Below are positions 31,066 through 38,320 of a stretch of 64,000 bases of DNA, in pieces (position 1 is the first letter of the stretch; each line of letters begins with the position of its first letter). The notes beneath the pieces were generated by a model, which did not search any database, was not told the DNA's origin, and saw nothing but the letters and a program-made list of their open reading frames with translations. This DNA is from Luteimonas viscosa (GTDB lineage Bacteria; Pseudomonadota; Gammaproteobacteria; Xanthomonadales; Xanthomonadaceae), in contig NZ_VTFT01000001.1 of NCBI RefSeq assembly GCF_008244685.1, positions 661,248 to 725,247 of the forward strand, read 5' to 3'. The position numbers and the translations under genes are program-made.

Positions 31066-31572
31066 CTAGGGGCCGGCCAGCGCCGACAGGGAAGCCTGCT
31101 GCAGCGCCTCGCCGGCATTGAGCGCCTGCCACATGCCCAGCGTGCCGACCCCGGCATCGAGCGTCGTGCGCACCTGGATGGACTGGTTGTCGAGCGTGTT
31201 CTGGACCACCAGCCCGGTCATCTGCGCCTGCATCGTGTTGCCGGCGCCGATCTGCAGCAGTTGCGCCTGCCCCAGTGCGGCGAGTTGCGCCGCCTCCTGG
31301 GGGCTGATCCGTCCCACGTCGGCGACCTGGACGCGCAGCGCCGAGACCAGCTGCCCGTTGACGTGTACCAGCCGTTCGAATCCGAACGAGACCTGCAGGC
31401 CCGAGGGCAGCCGGTATCCGCCACGCATGCCGGCGAGCTGCACGGGGGCGAGCGGTACCCACTCGGCTCCAGGCATCGCCGCGTGCCGGTCCCCGCCGGC
31501 CCGGGCCGGACCGGCGCACAGGGCGGCGGCCACGATCGAGGCGGACACGACGCTGCGCGCGATCGCTCCCAT
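31066..31572 (-). CDS. FapE-like exported protein
   Basis: A 168-residue exported protein (signal peptide MGAIARSVVSASIVAAALCAGPARA). The mature chain has FERLVHVNGQLVSALRVQV and a C-terminal block with LLQIGAGNTMQAQ and VVQNTLDNQSIQVRTTLDA. This Gln/Asn pattern resembles FapE, a minor component of Fap fibres, as I remember it; certainty is moderate. Its start overlaps the stop of the C39 protease gene (TGATG), so the two are translationally coupled. It lies 31 bases before the fapF-like gene. Confidence 0.6.
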   Translation of the reverse strand: MGAIARSVVSASIVAAALCAGPARAGGDRHAAMPGAEWVPLAPVQLAGMRGGYRLPSGLQVSFGFERLVHVNGQLVSALRVQVADVGRISPQEAAQLAALGQAQLLQIGAGNTMQAQMTGLVVQNTLDNQSIQVRTTLDAGVGTLGMWQALNAGEALQQASLSALAGP

Positions 31573-32261
31573 CAGATTTCCCCGGGCCCGCGGCGCGGCA
31601 TCACCACATCGCGCAATCCCTGCCGGGCGATGCCGAGCTGCAGCGGAGCCACCGGCGCAAGGTTCCAGTCGCGCGTGGCGTTGAAGCTCGCCAGCTCGCG
31701 ACGGTTGTGGACCACGAACAGCACCCTGCTGTCCCACATGGCCTCGAAATCGCGGCGCCGGATCGCGCGTGTACCCCGGGCCGGATCGCCCACCAGCACC
31801 CGTCCGTCGCGCAGTCCGCGCACCACCACGAAATGCCGGTAGCCGCGCTCGTTCAACAGCACGATCGCCGGCAGGCCCTGTTCGTGCAGTTTGTCGAGCG
31901 GCAGGACGAACCCGTCGGCGCGCAAGCCGCGCGACTCCAGGTAGGCACGCATGTCGAGCAGGGAAAAGCCCTCGCGGCGGATCCTGCCCTGGTCGCCGGC
32001 GGCGTACATCGCGCGGAACACCTCGGCCTCGGTGACAGGCATGCCGTACTGGTAGGTCAGCAGGGTCGCCACCGCCGCGGAGCCGCAGCTGAAGTCGTAC
32101 TGCTGGCGCACCGTCGAGCGGAAGCGCGCCTCCTTCAGGCTGGTCACGGCGACCGAGTACCCGCCGCCACCGGGCACGCGCAGCGCCAGGTCCGCGCCAG
32201 GCGCGCAGGCCGGCACGATCGCCATCAGCGCTGCCAGCACCGGCGCAAGACGCGGGACCAT
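31572..32261 (-). CDS. FapD-like C39-family periplasmic cysteine protease
   Basis: A 229-residue exported papain-like protease. A signal peptide ends near PGADL. The catalytic Cys59 is in VRQQYDFSCGSAAVATLL, His143 in GYRHFVVVRG and the third residue is likely Asp159 in VGDPARG. This matches FapD, the C39-like protease of Fap operons, better than the N-terminal peptidase domains of bacteriocin ABC exporters, because there is no ABC module and the protein is exported. It may process subunits or the fibre pore. It starts two bases after the upstream gene's stop and its stop overlaps the next start. Confidence 0.78.
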   Translation of the reverse strand: MVPRLAPVLAALMAIVPACAPGADLALRVPGGGGYSVAVTSLKEARFRSTVRQQYDFSCGSAAVATLLTYQYGMPVTEAEVFRAMYAAGDQGRIRREGFSLLDMRAYLESRGLRADGFVLPLDKLHEQGLPAIVLLNERGYRHFVVVRGLRDGRVLVGDPARGTRAIRRRDFEAMWDSRVLFVVHNRRELASFNATRDWNLAPVAPLQLGIARQGLRDVVMPRRGPGEI

Positions 32262-32263
32262 CG

Positions 32264-32653
32264 TCAGCGCCCCGGGTCGCCGAAGCGGACGTTGACCGAG
32301 GTGCCGTTCTGGATCAGTACGTTCGATCCGCTGTTCTGGATCACCGTCGCCAGCCCGGCCGCATGTGCGAACGCGCCCTCGCCGACGTGGTTGCCGCCCG
32401 AGACCAGGTCGCTGGCGCTGTTGCCGGACACGTTGCCGTGGTTGTCCACGCTCACCACCACCGAGGCGTCGCCGCCGCGCAAGGCCGCCAGCGCGCCTTC
32501 CGGGACGACCGGTCCGAGGACCGCCGGCACAGGCGGCACGGAGGCGTCATCGGCGCGGTCCACGTTGGTGTCCGAGGCCGACGCCGACAGCGGCCACGCC
32601 AGCCACAACAACGCCACCCACACGCCGGGCTTCGATCGCTTGCTTGCGTCCAT
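32264..32653 (-). CDS. Small exported protein with Fap-type C-terminal motif
   Basis: A 129-residue protein with a signal peptide (cleavage about LSASASD) and a Val/Asn/Gly-rich region (VVVSVDNHGNVSGNSAS). A C-terminal motif QNSGSNVLIQNGTSVNV occupies about residues 106-122. The same motif in variant form ends the neighbouring Gly/Ala-rich protein. It resembles repeat ends of FapB/FapC amyloid subunits, from memory. AAGGAG precedes the ATG. It lies 89 bases downstream of the first gene of the operon and two bases before the FapD-like gene. I infer that it is an amyloid nucleator or minor subunit; direct evidence is absent. Confidence 0.62.
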   Translation of the reverse strand: MDASKRSKPGVWVALLWLAWPLSASASDTNVDRADDASVPPVPAVLGPVVPEGALAALRGGDASVVVSVDNHGNVSGNSASDLVSGGNHVGEGAFAHAAGLATVIQNSGSNVLIQNGTSVNVRFGDPGR

Positions 32654-32742
32654 GAGGTTCTCCTTCCGATCCGCAGCCGCCGCCAGGTCGCTGCCTGGCG
32701 GAAGCGGCCCCGCGGTCGCCCGCGGGGCCGTCCGCGACCCGC

Positions 32743-33654
32743 TTACGGGCCGACCGTCAGGTTGGCCTGCACGGTCACGCCCTGCTGGATCAGGGCCGAG
32801 GCGCCGCTGTTCTGCGCCATCACCATGATCCCGGCAGCGGCGTTCGCCGAACCGTTCATCGTGTTCGACATCTCGAAGCTGCCGGCGTGGGCATACGCGA
32901 CGCCGCCTGCTCCGCCGTCGCCGCCGTCGCCGCCGTCGCCCGCTCCGCCGGTCGCATCGCCGCCGCGCGCCGCGCCGCCCGCGCCGCCGTCGCCGGCCAT
33001 CGCACTGGCATTGCCGCTGCTGCCGCTGTTGCCGCTCGAAGCATCCCCGCCGGTGGCCGAGGTGCTGGCCGAAGCCCAGGCGTCCGCCGGGGCATCGGCG
33101 GTCGCGTCGGCCGCGCCGGGTCCACGCTCGCGGGTCCGCGCCCGCGCATCGGAGTCGGCTTCGGATGCGGCCACGCCGAGCGCGCCGTTCAGGCTGGCGC
33201 TGGCCGAGTCGCCATCGCGGGCGCTGCCGGCCGCCGCGCTGCCGCCGTCGCCGCCATCGCCGCCATCGGCGAAGCCGCCGACCGCGATCCCACCCAGGCC
33301 GGCGCCACCATCGCCACCATCGCCACCACCGGCGTTGCCGCTGTTGCCCGCGATGTTGCCGATGCCCGAGACGCTGTTGCCGGTCACCAGGCCGTTGAGC
33401 GCGGTGGTCGCGACGACCGTGCTGGTGCTGGTGTTGAACGAATCGGCCATGCTGGACGAGGCGCTGCTGTTGTTGTCCGCCGCGGCGTTGCCGGCGCCGA
33501 GCGCCAGCGCGAGCCCGATGTTGTCGCGGTTGCTGCCGCGGGTCGAATTGTTGTCGCCGGCACCGGCTTCGTTCTGGTCCTGGGCCAGCAGATGGCCCGG
33601 GGCACCCAGCGCGACCAGTACGGCTGCAGTCATGAGGCTGTTTCGAATGCGCAT
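32743..33654 (-). CDS. Gly/Ala/Asp-rich exported protein, candidate amyloid major subunit
   Basis: A 303-residue exported protein, first in the operon. A signal peptide (MRIRNSLMTAAVLVALGAPGHLLAQ) is followed by an Asn/Ser-rich start (DNNSTRGSNRDNIGLALALG). A long low-complexity region follows with GGDGGDGG blocks at two places and many Ser/Ala/Asp residues, then the C-terminal motif QNSGASALIQQGVTV (about residues 281-295). The composition is far from the Gln/Asn-rich Pseudomonas FapC, so it would be a divergent subunit if it is one. AAGGAG lies eight bases before the ATG, and the sigma-54 promoter lies about 70 bases upstream. It could instead be a surface adhesin. Confidence 0.62.
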   Translation of the reverse strand: MRIRNSLMTAAVLVALGAPGHLLAQDQNEAGAGDNNSTRGSNRDNIGLALALGAGNAAADNNSSASSSMADSFNTSTSTVVATTALNGLVTGNSVSGIGNIAGNSGNAGGGDGGDGGAGLGGIAVGGFADGGDGGDGGSAAAGSARDGDSASASLNGALGVAASEADSDARARTRERGPGAADATADAPADAWASASTSATGGDASSGNSGSSGNASAMAGDGGAGGAARGGDATGGAGDGGDGGDGGAGGVAYAHAGSFEMSNTMNGSANAAAGIMVMAQNSGASALIQQGVTVQANLTVGP

Positions 33655-33724
33655 TGCAATACTCCTTGGGGTTCGAATGCGCCGACGCATGCATGTCCGA
33701 CGACATCGGCGCAGGGGCAACCTC

Positions 33725-33740
33725 GCAAACGCGGTGCCAA
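33725..33740 (-). promoter_or_regulatory. Sigma-54 (-24/-12) promoter of the Fap-like operon
   Basis: On the minus strand this reads TTGGCACCGCGTTTGC, matching the consensus TGGCAC-N5-TTGC with the required 10 bases between the invariant GG and GC. A start site about 12 bases further on would be near 33713 and leave a 59-base leader to the first gene. The locus ends with a sigma-54 activator gene. Confidence 0.87.
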
Positions 33741-33842
33741 CCGCCAGCGGACGCTTCCATGAGATTGATTCGGCTCGGATTTCCGGTGGCATGCGTGCAA
33801 TGGGGACGGCCGCCACGGGCCCGCGCTCAGGTTCCGGCGCAA

Positions 33843-33969
33843 GAAACGTTTCAGAACTGAAACGCCGGGCCGCCCCTCGCCACCGCGCGACCCGATGGGC
33901 GACGCGCAAGCCATTGATCCGGCAGCCAGAAACGACGGCGCCGGTGGTGTTTCAGCGATGAACAGAAAC
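33843..33969. promoter_or_regulatory. Inverted repeats, candidate enhancer sites for the sigma-54 activator
   Basis: GAAACGTTTC (33843-33852) is a perfect palindrome that overlaps GTTTCAG-AA-CTGAAAC (33848-33863). Further CAGAAAC and GTTTCAG half-sites occur at 33927-33933, 33949-33955 and 33963-33969. They lie roughly 110-240 bases upstream of the sigma-54 promoter, the distance expected for enhancer sites. No other gene uses this 354-base gap except the 3' end of the copper chaperone gene. Confidence 0.58.
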
Positions 33970-34094
33970 CCGGCGCAACCCCGGCATGAGGCGCGCGGGC
34001 GGGCGCAACTGCTGCGTCACGTCGATCGCCGGTGGGAGTTGCCGGGCGGGCGTCGATCCACGCGGCCGCCGGCGTCCATCGAAGTCCGGGGCCG

Positions 34095-34541
34095 TTACAG
34101 TGCGTCCGGCCTGCGCACTTCGAACTCCGCGCGCAGCTTGCGGCCATCCGCCAGTTCCAGTTCGACCGGAACGCGCTGCCCGAGCTCGACCTCCGCCTCC
34201 GGTCGCATCAGCATCAGGTGCAGCCCGCCAGGCGCCAGCGAAACCCCGCCGCGAGCCGGCACCGCCAGGCGCTCCACATGCCGCATCCGGCTGACGCCAT
34301 CGAGCTTGCGCGTTTCATGCAGCTCCACCGACGCGAACGCGGGACTGGCCGCGGCGACGATGGCCACCGGCGCGTCGCACGGATTCCGGACCTCGGCGAA
34401 CCCGGCCATCATCGGCATCGCCATCGGCGGCTGCCGGATCCAGCCCGATTCGACGACGGGGATGCAGGCGTCGTCCGCCCACACCGGCGACGCCGCGGCG
34501 AACAGCACGACAAGGCAGGCGAGGCGGCGAAGGGTATCCAT
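34095..34541 (-). CDS. Periplasmic copper chaperone, PCu(A)C family
   Basis: A 148-residue exported protein (signal peptide MDTLRRLACLVVLFAAASPVWA). PCu(A)C proteins bind Cu(I) with a Met/His set and deliver it to the CuA site of cytochrome oxidase. Visible ligands are Met residues in IRQPPMAMPMMAGFAEV, His in SVELHETRKL, Met-His in SRMRHVE and the pair in GGLHLMLM, which is the usual order. It diverges from an enoyl-CoA hydratase gene over 37 bases. The Met-rich first segment (MAMPMM) is richer than usual. It is not linked to any oxidase gene in this window. Confidence 0.87.
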   Translation of the reverse strand: MDTLRRLACLVVLFAAASPVWADDACIPVVESGWIRQPPMAMPMMAGFAEVRNPCDAPVAIVAAASPAFASVELHETRKLDGVSRMRHVERLAVPARGGVSLAPGGLHLMLMRPEAEVELGQRVPVELELADGRKLRAEFEVRRPDAL

Positions 34542-34578
34542 GCTCCTATGATATCGCGACGCCACCCGGACCCCCTGC

Positions 34579-35334
34579 ATGCAACCGCTCATCGAACGCG
34601 CCGAACACGACGGCATCCATGAACTGCGCCTCGCCAGGCCACCGGTCAACGCACTCGACCCGGACCTTTGCCGGCAGCTGCGCGGCGCAGTCGCCGACGC
34701 CGTCGCAGCGGGCGCACAGGGCATCGTCCTGTGCGGCGGCCCCAAGGCGTTCTCCGCCGGCCTCGACGTCCCCCACCTGCTGAGCCTCGATGCCGCGTCC
34801 GTGCGCGAAGCCTGGGAAGACTTCTTCCTCGCGGCCCGCGCGCTCGCCGGATGTCCCGTGCCGGTGGTGGCCGCGCTCAACGGCCATGCGCCCGCCGGCG
34901 GCTGCGTGCTGGCGCTGTGCTGCGACTACCGGGTGATGGCGGCAGGCGACTACCGGCTCGGCCTCAACGAGACCCAGGTCGGGCTGGTGGCGCCGGAGGG
35001 CATCCAGCGCCTGCTGCGTCGGGTGGTGGGTCCGCACCGGGCCGAACGCCTGCTGGTCGCGGGCGAGATGGTGGATGCCCGGCGCGCACTGGAGATCGGT
35101 CTGGTCGACGAACTGGCCGACATCGACGAGGTCCCCCGGCGCGCGTTGGACTGGTTGCGCGCCCTGCTGTCGTTGCCGCGCAAGCCGATGCTGGCGACGC
35201 GTGCGATCGCGCGCGCGGAAGTGGTGGCCGCGCTGGAGCCGGAACTCATCGAACTGGACCGCTTCGTCGCCGCCTGGGGCGATCCCGACACGCAGGCCGC
35301 ATTGCGCGCGCTGGTGGCGAAGCTCGGGAAGTAG
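34579..35334 (+). CDS. Enoyl-CoA hydratase/isomerase family protein
   Basis: A 251-residue crotonase-fold protein. FSAGLDVPHLL and NGHAPAGGCVLALCCDYRV form the oxyanion-hole region, and LGLNETQVGLVAPEGIQRLL follows. Of the two crotonase Glu residues, the first position is Gly-Cys here (GGCVLA rather than GGGLEL), so simple hydratase activity is doubtful and an isomerase or other CoA-thioester reaction is likelier. TATGAT at 34547-34552 may be its -10. It stands next to, and convergent with, the sulfurtransferase gene. Confidence 0.82.
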   Translation: MQPLIERAEHDGIHELRLARPPVNALDPDLCRQLRGAVADAVAAGAQGIVLCGGPKAFSAGLDVPHLLSLDAASVREAWEDFFLAARALAGCPVPVVAALNGHAPAGGCVLALCCDYRVMAAGDYRLGLNETQVGLVAPEGIQRLLRRVVGPHRAERLLVAGEMVDARRALEIGLVDELADIDEVPRRALDWLRALLSLPRKPMLATRAIARAEVVAALEPELIELDRFVAAWGDPDTQAALRALVAKLGK

Positions 35335-35336
35335 GC

Positions 35337-36188
35337 TCAGGTCTCGCCGGTCGCGACCGGCCGTGCCGGATCGTCGATCCAGCCGCTCCACGAGCCGGTG
35401 TACAGCTTCGCCCCGGACAGGCCCGCGTGCTCCATCGCCAGCAGGTGGTGGCAGGCGGTGACGCCGGAGCCGCACATGGCCACGACCTCGCCGGGCGCGC
35501 GGCCACCCATCAATGCATCGAACTCCGCGCGCAGCTGCGGGGCCGGCTTGAAGCGGCCACCGGACAGATTCGCCGCATAGGGGCGGTTGATCGCGCCCGG
35601 GACGTGGCCGGCGACGGGATCGATCGGTTCGACCTCGCCGCGGAAACGCTCGGGCGCGCGCGCGTCGATCAGCAGGCCACCGCGTTCGAGCTGGCGGCGG
35701 CTGCCTTCGGCATCGAGCAGGCGCGAGCGGTCGAACGCAGCGCTGTAGGCGCCGCGCCGCGGCGTCGGCACCCCGGCTTCAACCGGCTGGTCCGCGGCCA
35801 GCCATCGCGTCCAGCCGCCGTCGAGGACCGCCACCGCGCCGTGGCCGAGCATGCGCAGCAGGCACCACAGGCGTGCCGCGAAGGCGCCGTCGCCGGCGTC
35901 GTAGGCGACCACACGGGTCGCGGGCGAGATCCCCCAGTCCGCGAGCCGCGCGTTGAACGTGCCGGGCTCGGGCCAGGGATGCCGGCCCTGCCCGGGCCTG
36001 CGCGGACCCGAGAGGTCGCGCTCGAGATGCGCATGCAGCGCGCCGGGAACGTGCGCCGCGCGATGGGCGCGCTCCCCGGCATCGGGATCCGCGAGCGAGG
36101 CGCGGCAATCCAGCACCACCAGGTCCGGCGCATGCAGCGCGGCCGCGAGCGCCTCCGCCGACACCAGCGTATTCCAGTGCAGCGTCAT
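35337..36188 (-). CDS. 3-mercaptopyruvate sulfurtransferase-type rhodanese
   Basis: A 283-residue protein with two rhodanese domains. The catalytic loop in the second domain is MCGSGVTAC, the CGSGVT form typical of 3-mercaptopyruvate sulfurtransferase rather than the CRKGV-type loop of thiosulfate sulfurtransferase. It transfers sulfur from 3-mercaptopyruvate to thiol acceptors in the cytoplasm. The inactive N-terminal domain keeps the fold (VVLDCRASLADPDAG). Its start overlaps the Nudix stop by four bases (ATGA), so it is translationally coupled to it. Confidence 0.9.
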   Translation of the reverse strand: MTLHWNTLVSAEALAAALHAPDLVVLDCRASLADPDAGERAHRAAHVPGALHAHLERDLSGPRRPGQGRHPWPEPGTFNARLADWGISPATRVVAYDAGDGAFAARLWCLLRMLGHGAVAVLDGGWTRWLAADQPVEAGVPTPRRGAYSAAFDRSRLLDAEGSRRQLERGGLLIDARAPERFRGEVEPIDPVAGHVPGAINRPYAANLSGGRFKPAPQLRAEFDALMGGRAPGEVVAMCGSGVTACHHLLAMEHAGLSGAKLYTGSWSGWIDDPARPVATGET

Positions 36189-36832
36189 GCCGTCGCCTCC
36201 AGCCGCTCGCGCAGGTTGTACAGGATCGAGGCGGTCACGCCCCAGATGCGCTGCTCCGGCGCACCCGGATACGGCGCGAACTCCAGCACGTGGCGGATGC
36301 GGCCGGCGAAGCTGATCTCCAGCTCACGCAGATGGTCGCGCGCCAGAAGGAACCCCAGCGGCACCTCGAACACCGCCGCGACTTCCGCCGGATCGGGGCG
36401 CGCCACGAAGCCCGGATCGAGCCGGGCGATCACCGGCATCACCCGGTAGCCGGTGACGGTGCGCATCGGATCGAGGAACCCCAGGGGCGAGACCTGCGCG
36501 GATTCGAGACCGATCTCCTCCCTGGCCTCGCGCAACGCGGCGGCGAGCAGGCTGTCGTCGCCGGGGTCCATGCGTCCGCCCGGCAGGCTCACCTGGCCGG
36601 CGTGCAGGCGCAGCGCCTCGGTGCGGCGCGTGAGCACCACCTGCAGATCGTCGTCGCGTTCGACCAGGCCGAGCAGCACCGCCGCCGGGATCGTGGCGTC
36701 GCGCGCAGGCAGGCCATCGAGTTCGGCCAGGTTCCATTCCGGCCCCGCCGGCTCGGCGTCGATCGGATGCAATGCGCGCGCGATGCGCTCGAACCGCGGC
36801 CCGAACCTTCCCGTCGAATCGAAACGCGTCAT
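36185..36832 (-). CDS. Nudix hydrolase, CoA pyrophosphatase type
   Basis: A 215-residue Nudix hydrolase. The Nudix box GGRMDPGDDSLLAAALREAREEIGL is complete, preceded by LRLHAGQVSLPGGRMD, the extra motif (LLTxRxxxxxxHxGQVxFPGGR) of CoA-pyrophosphatases such as NudL. It would cleave CoA to 3',5'-ADP and phosphopantetheine. I chose the ATG at 36832; upstream in-frame residues come from the next gene region. It is coupled to the sulfurtransferase gene and preceded by a DUF1289 gene. Confidence 0.9.
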   Translation of the reverse strand: MTRFDSTGRFGPRFERIARALHPIDAEPAGPEWNLAELDGLPARDATIPAAVLLGLVERDDDLQVVLTRRTEALRLHAGQVSLPGGRMDPGDDSLLAAALREAREEIGLESAQVSPLGFLDPMRTVTGYRVMPVIARLDPGFVARPDPAEVAAVFEVPLGFLLARDHLRELEISFAGRIRHVLEFAPYPGAPEQRIWGVTASILYNLRERLEATA

Positions 36833-36840
36833 CGGAGCCG

Positions 36841-37029
36841 TCACCTCGTGCGCTGCGCCTCGCGTTGCGGAAGCACGTCTTCCATCAGCCGCAGCCGCTC
36901 GTCGTCGTCCATGTGCAGCCAGCGGGCGATTTCCGCAGCGCTGCGATGGCAGCCCATGCACATGCTCGTCTCGTCGAGCATGCAGACGCCGATGCAGGGA
37001 CTGAGCACGGCACGGAAGGTGGAGTTCAT
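36841..37029 (-). CDS. DUF1289 small cysteine protein
   Basis: A 62-residue DUF1289 protein. The hallmark cysteines are in SPCIGVCMLDETSMCMGCHRS, followed by an E-I-xx-W segment (AAEIARWLHMDDDERLRLMEDV). The family's function is unknown, and the Cys set suggests metal binding. I chose the ATG at 37029; in-frame ATGs at 37041 and 37047 are alternatives, and none has a good ribosome-binding site. It lies eight bases before the Nudix gene on the same strand. Confidence 0.84.
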   Translation of the reverse strand: MNSTFRAVLSPCIGVCMLDETSMCMGCHRSAAEIARWLHMDDDERLRLMEDVLPQREAQRTR

Positions 37030-37400
37030 CGGGGGGAACATTGCCATACGGCGGCGCCGTCCGCCGCAACACATCATGTGCACCGGCAGGCCGGCGCGTG
37101 AAAACGGGACGATCCTTTCCCCGGGGAAGCGGAGCAGCCGCGGCGCCATGCCGCGCAGGCGCTGCCGCATGTGGGCGAGGCGGGCAGCAGTCTTCGCCGT
37201 TTGCGAAGCCTCCGGATCAGGGTCCGGTGGCCGCGACTTGCGAACGCACGACCTGCGCCTTCCCGGCGCGCATACGCGGTCGCCGGAAAGGCACACGGCC
37301 CGCGTCGAGCGCGGGCCGTGCGTGCATTACATCGCCGTTTCCACCACCGGGTCTCGCCGGCGTGGCGGAAGCTACCCGCGCCAGGGCGCGGATCCCTGCC
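37030..37400. other. Intergenic region between DUF1289 and FKBP genes
   Basis: 371 bases with no supported gene. A strong hairpin (CACGGCCCGC/GCGGGCCGTG, about 37293-37320) lies downstream of the FKBP gene on its strand and probably terminates it. The remainder likely holds the promoter of the DUF1289-Nudix-sulfurtransferase operon; no clear consensus is seen. Confidence 0.5.
37293..37320 (-). terminator. Terminator hairpin after the FKBP gene
   Basis: A 10-bp GC-rich stem with an eight-base loop. On the minus strand the stem is followed by GTGCCTTTCC, a weak T tract. Confidence 0.6.
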
Positions 37401-38117
37401 TTACTTGACGCTGACCAGCTTGACGTCGAACACGACCGCCTGGTTCGCCATGCGACCGGCGCGCATGTCGGTGCCATAGGCCTTGTCGCCCGGCAGCACC
37501 ACTTCCCAGCGCGCGCCGGCAGGCATCTGCAGCAGCGCCTCGCGCAGGCCCACCAGCGGGATCTGGCTGACCTTCATCGTCACCGGGCCGGCCTGCTGGC
37601 CTTCGCCCTGCGGCTGCGCGGTGTCGACGAACACGGTGCCGTCGGGCAGCGCGCCCTTGTAGTTGAGCTGCACGTCGCTGGCCTGGGTCGGCTTGGCGCC
37701 GCTGCCGTTCTCGATCACGCGGTACTGGACCGTGCTGCCCGGCAGGGTCTGGACGCCCTGCTTGGCGCGGTTCTGCGCGAGGAAGGCGTCGCTCTGGGTC
37801 TTGTTGTCCGTCGACAGCTTGGTGAACTCGGCCTGCATCTTCGCCTGCTGGCGCTTCTGCATGTTTTCCACTGCGGCCTTGAGCTGGTCGACGGGAACCG
37901 CCGGCTGCTTCTTGGCGTACGCGTCCTGGATCGCCTTGATCACGGTGTTGACGTCGACCGCCTCGCCGCGCGCAGTGAGTTCGGCGAGTTCCACGCCGGT
38001 GTTGAAGCCGATCGCGTAGCTCAGCTTGCCTCTCTCGGACGTGGTGTCCTGCGCGGAGGCCGCTGCGGAAACCAGGGTCATTGCCGCGAGGCTGGCGGCA
38101 AGCAGGCGCACTTTCAT
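37401..38117 (-). CDS. FKBP-type peptidyl-prolyl isomerase, Mip/FkpA-like
   Basis: A 238-residue exported isomerase. A signal peptide (MKVRLLAASLAAMTLVSAAASA) is followed by an N-terminal helical dimerisation domain (KLSYAIGFNTGVELAEL, then a long KMQAEFTKLSTDNK helix). The C-terminal FKBP domain carries VQLNYKGALPDGTVFVDTA, the insert after it, and VGLREALLQMPAGARWEVVLPGDKAYG. It assists folding of periplasmic and outer-membrane proteins. The Tyr and the FDS-like positions are partly changed (FVDTAQPQGEG in place of the usual FDSS region), so catalytic strength is uncertain. Confidence 0.9.
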   Translation of the reverse strand: MKVRLLAASLAAMTLVSAAASAQDTTSERGKLSYAIGFNTGVELAELTARGEAVDVNTVIKAIQDAYAKKQPAVPVDQLKAAVENMQKRQQAKMQAEFTKLSTDNKTQSDAFLAQNRAKQGVQTLPGSTVQYRVIENGSGAKPTQASDVQLNYKGALPDGTVFVDTAQPQGEGQQAGPVTMKVSQIPLVGLREALLQMPAGARWEVVLPGDKAYGTDMRAGRMANQAVVFDVKLVSVK

Positions 38118-38320
38118 TCAGTCAATCTCCCAGGAAATTCGATTGGCCGGAGTCCGGCCCAGACACGACACGGGGCGGTCGAGCCGCCCCCTGATGGACA
38201 CGCTAGGATAGCGGCCGCAGGGCTTAACCGCCACTGACGCCCTCCTGTGACCCGGACCCGGCCGCGGAGTTCCCGCCCGGGCGCCTGGCCTCCTCCCCAA
38301 CCTTAAGAATTCGTTCGCAC

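Noticed and set aside
32363-33961. 532-residue plus-strand open frame opposite the amyloid-like genes
   Set aside because: The minus-strand genes have ribosome-binding sites, signal peptides and a promoter; the plus-strand product is an Ala/Pro-rich shadow.
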